From Turnera subulata (taxonomy: Eukaryota > Streptophyta > Magnoliopsida > Malpighiales > Passifloraceae): DNA of 64,000 nucleotides. Both the position numbers and the translations under genes were made by a program. This document shows positions 56,661 to 64,000 of this stretch, piece after piece. The notes below the pieces were generated by a model. It made no database searches, was not told where the DNA came from, and was given only the letters and a program-made list of their open reading frames with translations. Each line of letters starts with the position of its first letter. The first letter of the stretch is position 1. Where the stretch lies: assembly GCA_028386065.3 (NCBI GenBank), contig JAKUCV010000421.1, positions 128,273-192,272 of the forward strand, written 5' to 3'.

Positions 56661-57455
56661 TATCATAGCAGGTAGTAGTAGGATTTGGCTTAGATCTCAA
56701 AACGGGATGATGATGATGAGATTTTAATCACTTCTTGTTCTTTTTTTGATCTTATTATAAATTTCTGGATGAGGGTTAGCGAAGTTTGTATCCTCCTCTA
56801 GTGTTTGTTAATCCTTAATGTTTTTCTGTTTTTATTTTTCATCTAAACCTGCGAATCTTTAAAGGCCAAATGCCTATGCACACATCCTTCCAAAACCGAT
56901 GTCTGTGCTTATTTTTATGTTAATGCAAATTGCTTTTTGGGAACATTGTGGTGGTTTTGCTGGCATTATGGACGTAAACAATCTCAAAGTTGGAATATAA
57001 TTTCTACCCTTTCACGTGCATGTCACTTAACATAAAACAAAGAATTAAACAATTAATCAACCTTATAATAATCTGACAGCCCCAATGTCTGCTTTTGTTT
57101 TTCATCTAAACTGCCAATCTTTAATGTCTATTTAAAGGCCAAATGCATATGCACTGCACACTTGCGTCCAAAATTGTGCGTATGTTTTATGTTAATGCAA
57201 CTTGCTTTTGGGAAACTTTATGGTGGTAGCATGGTCGCCATTATATGCATAAACAAACTCGAAGTAGGAATATAATTTTTACCCTTTAACATGCGTTTCA
57301 CTTCCCAACATAAGTGAAAGAATTAAACAATTAATTAATCCAACTAATAAGAAGAACCTAAAAGCCACACCATATTGTGCTTGAGCTGAGAAAAAAACCA
57401 ACCAGTCCATGCAGAGCGAGTTGCTGGTTTTCTCTTGCTTGTTTAGTTAAAAAAG
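56661..57455. other. Promoter region of the CNL pseudogene, tandemly duplicated
   Basis: Two diverged copies of a block of about 262 bp start at tttttcatctaaac (about 56836 and 57098) and end near gaattaaacaattaat. They share aaaggccaaatgc, atgttaatgcaa and ggaatataattt. The start codon of the CNL pseudogene follows at 57456. Confidence 0.7.
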
Positions 57456-59157
57456 ATGGCTGAAATAGTTCTTACATTTGTTGTGGAGGAGATGTTGAAG
57501 AAGTTGGCTTCACTTGCTCTTGAAGGGATCGATCTTGCATGGGGACTGAAGGGCAAGCTGCAGAAACTCAACAGCACCTTGATCTTCATTAGATCTGTGC
57601 TGCATGACGCTGAAGAGAAACAAGGCAGACAAGATTCTGTGAAGAGTTGGTTGCAAAGGCTTAGAGATGTAGCATACGAAGCTGAAGATGTTGTTGATAG
57701 GTTTGGCTACGAAGTTCTCCGACAGAAGGTGGAGGGTAGTTCTCCAAGTAAGAAGGTAAGCAACTTCTTTTCTGCCTCCTACAATCCCATTGCTTTTCAG
57801 CTTCATATGGGAAAGAAAATTAAGAAGATCAATGATGAGCTCACCCAGATTAAAGATGATGCTGTTGGCTTTGGTCTAATTAGTGCTATAATTATTTCCT
57901 CGGAGAGAGCTCCACAAACTAGTGTGAGCTCCACAAACTAGTTTTTGCTTGTGCTTGATGATGTCTGGAATGAGGAGCTTGATAAGTGGGAGAGCTTGAA
58001 GAATTGTTTGTCAATAGTTTGTGGAAACATTGGGAATGCCATCATCATTACGACACGGAAACAGCAAACTGCATCAATAATGGAGACTTTTCCAGGGCGT
58101 TGGCATGTTTTGAAAGGGCTGGAGGATGAAGAGTGTTGGTCTATTATGCGGAAAGTAGTGGGGTCTGGGAATGATAAGGCATCCATATCTGGAAACTTGG
58201 AGGTGATTGGAAAGGATATTGCAAGGAAATGTGGAGGTGTACCATTGGCTGCAAGGATGTTGGGCGGGTTGATGAGAAACTCCAAGAAGGAAAGACATTG
58301 GTTGTCAATTAAAGACAATCCTGTCTTGGATTCAATAGGGAACGATGCTGGAATTTTGCCTATACTAAAGCTGAGCTTGGATCATTTGCCCCAGTACCTG
58401 AAGCCATGTTTTGCATATTGTGCTATGTTTTCCGAAGATCAGCGCATTCGCAAAGATCAATTAATTCAATTGTGGATGGCTGAGGGAATTCTTGGAACAA
58501 CTAATGACCGAAATATGGAAGATATAGGCAGTAAGTATTTTGATGAATTGCTTGCAAATTCATTCTTTCAAGAAGTTAAGAAGCATTGGAAGGACGGTAA
58601 TGTCGAAAGTTGTAAGATGCATGACCTGGTGCATGGGCTCTCCTTGTCTATTTCAAAACAAGAGGTGTTGAATCTAAATGCAGCACCTAATTTACGAGAG
58701 AATACAGCATCTTGCAGCGTTCGCCATTTGAATCTCTTGTGTGATGAGAAAACAGCAGAAGCATTTCCAATTGGAGACTGTGCTAGAAAATTGCGTTCAG
58801 TATTTACAAGAGGCAATGTCGGTATTGTAAAATCACGAAAATTTGGAAGTCTGAGAACTCTCAACTTGGAAGCCACTGAAATAAACGAGTTGCCAGTCTG
58901 GATTGGGAAACTAAAACATTTGAGATTTCTTGATGTTTCAAGGACAAAGATCAAAGAAATGCCGGAGTCCACCTGCAAGCTCTACAGTTTGCAAACTTTA
59001 AGACTTGAAGAGTGCAGGGAGCTTGAATGGATCCGGTGCAAGATGAGGAATTTGATAAGCCCGAGGCATTTCTATCTTACTTGGTATGAAGGTAAATGGC
59101 CACGTGATTTTTCTCTGCCCGACAATTTGGTGGATGTGAGATTGGTATATTGCAAAA

Positions 59158-60751
59158 AGGTTAAAAGACCCAGTGTGTCCTTTCACTTTTTCGATTTCAA
59201 TGTTTATGTCCCTTTCTTTTTTATTTCAAGCATTATGTCCCCGAACCTGTTTGAAATGAAGCAATGTCGTCCAAATTCCCTGCAATTCCCGGTCATCCAA
59301 TCATTGTCTGCCACGTGTCTGAGTGGTCGGGGCCCGGCTGCCAGGTGGAAAATTTTTTTATCCCCTCCCTCTATTTTCTGTATTTTCCGGATTTTTATGT
59401 TTTGGAAGGAAAAAAATAAATATTTTTTTTATTCTGGGGAATTTTTATATAGAAAATAATTATAAAATTTTTAACATTATCCCTCTTTTTCCTCTGATTT
59501 TATTTTCTAATTCATTTAAAAAATAAAAAAATAATATTATTATTGGGAAAAAATTATTATCATTTATGATTTTAAAATTAATAAAATCGTTTCAAAACCA
59601 GGGATATACAGAATTATTAATCGTTTTAAAATTATTAATAAAATTATTTTAAAATTATTATCATACTAAATCCAAAATTGATTTAAATAAAAAGAGGTAA
59701 CACTTTCCTAGAGAAGCCTAACTGATGCCTGGAGAAGCCTGCGCGGTGATGCTAGCTAACCAAACCGCACCATTATATTCCTAAAATCCCAATCAAAATT
59801 CCAATCTTCAATTCATAAGAAAGAAAAGAGAGAAGAAATTTCAATAATTATGTTTTTGTGGTGGAGCAAAACTGAGAGATGAGGAAGCCGCTGGTGGAGG
59901 CGTGGCCGTTGACAGCGGCGATGGTGGGCATGAGGAGGGAGATGAGGTCGGCGCCGACTTGGAGGACATGAGCCGGTAGCGGGACAGGACGACATCGGGG
60001 AGGGAGCAGAACAGGCCCAGTCGAGGTCGTAGCCGTTGGAGAAGTAGTTGCCTTGGGCGGTGGTGATGAGGGTGGAGGCCGGGGAGGAGCAGATCTGGCG
60101 GAGGCCGGAGGCCAGGGAGGAGCAGATTTGGCGGAGGCCAGGGAGGAGCAGATCTGGCGGAGGGCAGATTGGATGGAGTCGAGGAGGAGGCGCGCTTCCG
60201 CTTCCTGCATTCGGCAGCAGGTTCTCCGTCGTCGTCGAGAGGCGAGCAGCATATGGTTTCACGTGTTGTTTTTTTTTTTTTTTCAGATTCTTGTAATAAC
60301 AGGCACCATGATCGTGCAATAAGAAGAAAAGAAGAAGAAGGGGGTTGAATAATTTTTATGCCATGATTTTTTGAGCGAAAATATCTTGTGCGTGTTTTTC
60401 ATTTGTTGATCTCATCCATCAGTTGATTTTTCTTGATCTTATTCATCAGCTGATTTTTCTGGATCTTATCCGTCACAAAAAAAAATAATTTATTTTTTTT
60501 CTTCCAAAACAAAAAAATCAGGAAAATAGGGAAAATAGAGGGAGGGGATAAAAATTTTTTCCACCTGGCAGCCGGACCCGACCCCCCCTGACACGTGGCA
60601 GACAGTGATTGGATGACCGGGAATTGCAGGGAATTTGGACGACATTGCTTCATTCCAAACAGGTTTGGGGACATAATGTTTGAAATAAAAAAGAAGGGGA
60701 CACAAACATTGAAATCGAAAAAGTGAAAGGACACACTGGGTCTTTTAACCT
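59158..60751. mobile_element. Pack-MULE-like element 3 inside the CNL LRR
   Basis: The inverted ends read AGGTTAAAAGACCCAGTGTG inward from both sides; TIRs match for some 280 bp (shared blocks gtccccgaacctgtttg, gaccgggaattgcaggga). No TSD is visible, which sets it apart from the other three. The interior holds AT-rich sequence and a GC-rich block at 59850-60260 derived from an enoyl-CoA isomerase gene. Confidence 0.75.
59848..60252 (-). pseudogene. Captured enoyl-CoA delta isomerase fragment
   Basis: The minus strand gives, across two frames, LLLDSIQSALRQICSS, STLITTAQGNYFSNGYDLDWA, and GADLISLLMPTIAAVNGHAS. These are the N-terminal crotonase-fold motifs of plant delta(3),delta(2)-enoyl-CoA isomerase in the right order. 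Frameshifts and a repeated ctccgccagatctgctcctc segment show it is not functional. Composition is far more GC-rich than the surroundings. Confidence 0.72.
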
Positions 60752-61939
60752 ATTTTTGTGGATCAAATCCCAAGTCTTGGACTTCCTCCTAATCTTCAAA
60801 CTCTCCAGCTAGAGGGGATGGGAAAGGTAAGCACTATTGGCCATGAATTCTACGGAGGAGTGCTAGATCTGGAATGCATCAAAAATAGTGGCATGAAATC
60901 CTTCCCCGCATTAAAAGAATTTCGATTGCGAAGAATGACTAATTTAGTTGAATGGATGTTGCCTGGTGAAGCTATGGCAAGAAATGGTGAGTTGATACTT
61001 TTTCCTAGCTTACAAGTGTTGATCGTAGACGACTGTCCTAAATTAAGGAGTATCCCGGGGATCTATCATATGCCATCACTTGTCCGGTTGATCATTGATG
61101 AACGTTATGAATTGAGCGACTTATCCGGCTAATTTCACAGGAGCACACCCATCGAAGAGATAGATATAAAGATTTGTGGTAATTAGATGTCAATGGCAAG
61201 CCTCCAGTACGCCACTTGTCTTAAACGACTACGACTTGTCCATTGTGGCAAACTAACTTCTCATCCAGTCGGGTTGCAGTCTTGCACACAATTACAGGAA
61301 TTAACTGTCTATGAATGCCCAATTGATGAATTCCCAGTGGATTTGAAAGGGCTCCTTTCTCTTGAAGGAATGGAAATTCGGGATATTAAGAGATCGACGT
61401 GTCTTCCCATTGGATTAGGATCGTGTTCTTCTTTGAAATTAACATCTCTTGTTGAGTTAGAGATTACTGGCTGCCCAAGACTAACATATATTCCTGAAGA
61501 CATGCTAGCTCAGTTCACCAGATTGAAACGTTTGGTCATCGGTGGATTTTGGGAAGAGCTGGAGGCATTCCCAGGGCTGAATTCAATCCAAAATCTCAAC
61601 CATACCCTTGAATTCATATGGATAAAAGGATGGAGGAAACTGGAGTCAATACCAAACCAATTACAGCAACTCACCCTCCTCAAGGAGTTGGTGATAGAGT
61701 GGTTTGATGGAATTGAGGTCTTGCCTGAATGGTTGAGCAATCTTTCATCCCTTAGATGTATTTCAATCTGTTACTGCAAGAATTTGAAGCAGCTGCCATC
61801 TTCGGCTGCCATGCAATGCTTATCCAAATTAGAACAGATATCGATTATTTTATGTCCTGTTCTTAAGGAAAATTGCAACGAGGAGACGGGTTCCGAATGG
61901 TGCAAGATACGTCACATCCCACAAATTAGGAAAATATAA

Positions 61940-62560
61940 GGTCCAATAAGGTATGTTTCAAGTAAAAAGGCGCCTCCCTAGTTAAAAACAAAAAACTGTA
62001 TATTGGTTTATTTTTGTAAAGCTATGTAAATACCATAATTAAGATGCCACTTGGTAACAAGTTCGCATAAAATACCATGCAAATTGCCGTGGAATTAAAG
62101 AGTTTTAATTTTTTACTGTGTTTACATTCTTTGGTTAAAATTGAGACTGTGCCGCACAATCTTGGTTTATGTCAATCTAAGATTCAGTAACTTCCAAGGG
62201 TGAACGGGCTGCAAAAACCTCTCGCCGGGCAAAGTTGCATGACGGATACGGCAAAGACCAGTGCATGACCTCTCCACATGTAATTTGTCTTATAATGTTG
62301 TTTTTTGTTTAATGATGTCTCTGTTTATCCAGGTTTTCTTTCGTTGTTTTTGAGCTGATATTTACCATTTATTAAAAACAGATTTTGCCTGTGAAAGATT
62401 GGTGTGCAAAACTAGGAAGGAATGGATGATGAAGAATATGGTCACGTGCATGATGGAAGAACCAGGTATATATACTCAGTGTTCATTTTTATTTTTTTTT
62501 TTTCAGTTACGCTATTAATTATTAAATGAAATTTGACGCAGTTTGTGTTGTATGAAGCAC
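61940..62560. other. Downstream of the CNL pseudogene
   Basis: No gene recognised. It is probably the former 3' region of the CNL gene followed by AT-rich sequence. Confidence 0.45.
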
Positions 62561-62569
62561 AGACGTAAC

Positions 62570-63190
62570 GGGACTTAGTTAAACTCAGCTTGGAATTGGA
62601 ATCTGAATCTTCTAAAAATGTAAACCTGACAAAGTCATTTGGAAGTTTAACAAATCAGGTGATTTTTCTGTTAAATCCTTTCGCAACTCTTTAAACCTTG
62701 TAACACACCACCCTCTAATCCCATTCTTTGCACTGCAGGAAAGAACCACTACAAGAAATCATCTTGATGCCAAAGATCTTTTCCGCACAATCATACTCTA
62801 GAGTCTCCACCTTGGCCAAAGCCCTCTTCCATGACTTTCCATACACGGGTTCAGACATCCTTCAAAGCTCAAGCTCCATCAGGAAATGGTTCTCCCCTAA
62901 GAAAAGGAAACAACACATTCCTTTGTCTCCTCTATCACCTGAAATATTCAAATGGAATGGAACACAGATGGATCAGCTCATGGCTCTCCCAGCCGCCCCG
63001 CTGGTATTGGTGGAGTTCTTAGAAACTGTGATGGCAAATTTATGTGTATTTTTTCCTGCAACGTGGGCTCCCAAAATGCTTGTTCTGCCGTACTTCTTGC
63101 TCTCCGCAATGCCCTGGGTGTTTTATAAGAAAGATTTGATCCCTCTTCAACAGAATTCAACTTTATCAGTACAAAGTCCTTAGCTAGCAT
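62570..63190 (+). mobile_element. LINE remnant (zf-RVT border and RNase H)
   Basis: The plus strand reads DKVIWKFNKSGDFSVKSFRNSL near 62628, the standard text before zf-RVT. After a gap it shows RNase H (KWN, frameshift, TDGSAHGSP, GIGGVLRNCDGKFMCIFS). It is frameshifted and internally deleted. Confidence 0.7.
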
Positions 63191-63293
63191 TTAGCTAGCA
63201 TTGAAAAAAAGAAGGAAGAAATGAATATATGCTCTTCATCAGTACAAGAATAAAATTCAAAACAGATACTACTACACTACAGGTAATGTTGCT

Positions 63294-63478
63294 CTTTTTT
63301 TTGGTTAACAAAAGTTTAGGTTGAGGGGAAGCTCCCCCAATCCAGGGCCAGGGCAAGCCACCGGGTTCAACGAGCGTGGTATTTACAGATTACTCCCTCT
63401 TGGCGGTCAATGGGGTTCGAACTCTCAATCTAACAGGAGTGCCGACTGAACCTCACCAACTAAGCTAACCCCCGTTGG
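63294..63478 (-). mobile_element. tRNA-derived SINE with 14-bp TSD
   Basis: The 14-mer caggtaatgttgct flanks the insert at 63280-63293 and 63479-63492. On the minus strand it begins with a tRNA-like head (A box ttagcttagttgg, B box gagttcgaacccc) and ends in a poly(A) tail (T-run at 63295-63302). It differs from the SINE family in the TNL and WVD2-like introns. Confidence 0.88.
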
Positions 63479-63546
63479 CAGGTAATGTTGCTTCCTCGGA
63501 AGGCCACAGCCTGAATTCCTGAAGTATTGCAGGCATATTTTCCTGT

Positions 63547-64000
63547 CTAGGTGTCTTCCTCAAATATCCTCTCCCTGGCTTGGGATGCCTGCAAATATCA
63601 AACAGAAAAAATTCTGATTTGCATCTGATGTTTTCCTACTACATTGTCAGAGATGTTCCAGAAATGGATCAGGAACGAAACACTGTCTAATAGTAAGATC
63701 AAAGGTTCTAAAACAAGAAACCAGAAAGGTGACGAAATGAACTGACAAGATTGAAAGAAATGAAGCTCAGATGGAAAAACCTGTTTCTGCCAATTTGTAA
63801 AAATTGTTCCGAGAGCAAGCAGGGTAGCTTGTACAAGCGACCCGGTGGCCAATCCAATCAAGAGGCCCCTCCCTTTTAAATGTACAACAAAAGCCAATAC
63901 AGCAGCTACTGGAGTTCCAACCAGATAATATGCCCCAAGATTTACAAAGGCTCCCACCTTTTGCCAACCACTCCCTCTAGCAACACCTGATTGACAGCAA
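63547..64000 (-). CDS. MATE (DETOXIFICATION) efflux transporter, 3' end
   Basis: The last two exons of a multidrug and toxic compound extrusion transporter; the gene continues beyond the right edge. The penultimate exon, 63781 to at least 64000, encodes QSGVARGSGWQKVGAFVNLG and the following hydrophobic segments (YYLVGTPVAAVLAFVV, GLLIGLATGSLVQATLLAL), the final transmembrane helices of plant MATE proteins. The last exon, 63547-63588, adds ASQARERIFEEDT and TAG; GCA follows NWQKQ in phase 0 across a 192-bp GT-AG intron. The protein would sit in the plasma or vacuolar membrane and export small molecules in exchange for protons. The SINE at 63294 lies just past its 3' end. Confidence 0.88.

Larger units (their letters stand above)
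57456..61939 (+). pseudogene. CC-NBS-LRR resistance gene, P-loop deleted and transposon-split
   Basis: Remnant of an RGA/R1-type immune receptor. The coiled-coil (Rx-N) part is intact at 57456-57941 (residues 1-about 150). A TAG then comes directly before [12 protein letters not shown], so the roughly 100-aa start of NB-ARC, including the P-loop, is missing. A 16-bp repeat (agctccacaaactagt) marks the junction. The rest of NB-ARC is clear: [16 protein letters not shown] and [14 protein letters not shown]. The LRRs run to 59157, are cut by a long-TIR element (59158-60751), and continue at 60755-61939 with two more stops near 61130 and 61184. Without the P-loop no nucleotide binding is possible, though the coiled-coil part alone could still be translated. 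Confidence 0.88.

Noticed and set aside
59158..59459. Extra C-terminal residues of the CNL open frame ([11 protein letters not shown] onwards)
   Set aside because: The same sequence appears inverted at 60450-60751; it is the transposon TIR read through, not part of the receptor.
62728..63183. 151-aa open frame as a novel small gene
   Set aside because: The neighbouring frames give LINE RNase H text (KWN/TDGSAHGSP, GIGGVLRNCDG), so this frame is a shifted reading of a dead LINE.
63408..63478. Sequence with A and B boxes resembling a tRNA gene
   Set aside because: It does not fold into a full cloverleaf with a paired acceptor stem, and it is the head of a SINE with its own TSD and A-tail.

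Overview
Nuclear DNA of a eudicot plant. The evidence is a TIR-type NLR gene (a class missing from grasses), a PLS-class pentatricopeptide (PPR) gene, a class III peroxidase, a group-D MAP kinase kinase, short GT-AG introns, and abundant LINE, SINE, copia and Mutator-like (MULE) insertions. The species cannot be named from the sequence.

Left part (1-30 kb), mostly genes: an ORF1-only LINE with intact target-site duplications (TSDs) at 0.45-2.8 kb; an intronless AP2/ERF (DREB-type) transcription factor; tRNA-Val(AAC); a seven-exon TIR-NBS-LRR gene (10.98-15.6 kb, +); a WVD2-like gene on the minus strand (16.7-19.8 kb) with a coding minisatellite; two tandem initiator tRNA-Met genes; a decayed PPR fragment; an intact PPR gene (At4g38010-like); a PER66-like peroxidase; and a DnaJ/DUF3444 gene converging on the peroxidase.

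Middle (30.9-53.5 kb), mostly transposons: a 5.9-kb LINE with 18-bp TSD, a broken F-box gene, a long-TIR MULE-type element, an intronless MKK9-like kinase between two copies of a diverged direct repeat, then a nested pile in which a copia element (TSD gttcc) splits a LINE and a second MULE-type element sits in the 3' end of another LINE.

Right part (53.7-64 kb): a third MULE-type element with perfect 10-bp TSD; a CC-NBS-LRR pseudogene that has lost its P-loop region and carries a fourth long-TIR element holding a frameshifted enoyl-CoA isomerase fragment; a LINE remnant; a SINE with 14-bp TSD; and the 3' end of a MATE transporter gene leaving the window.

Most notable: intron 5 of the TNL gene equals one SINE plus one copy of its 11-bp TSD. 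The TSD contains AG|GT, so the insertion supplied both splice sites and splicing restores the pre-insertion coding sequence. Also notable are five tiny poly(A) insertions with 12-16 bp TSDs (one has a paralogous empty site in the window) and the cluster of four long-TIR elements, at least one carrying host-gene sequence. All exon boundaries are read by eye from splice signals and reading-frame continuity, without transcript data.
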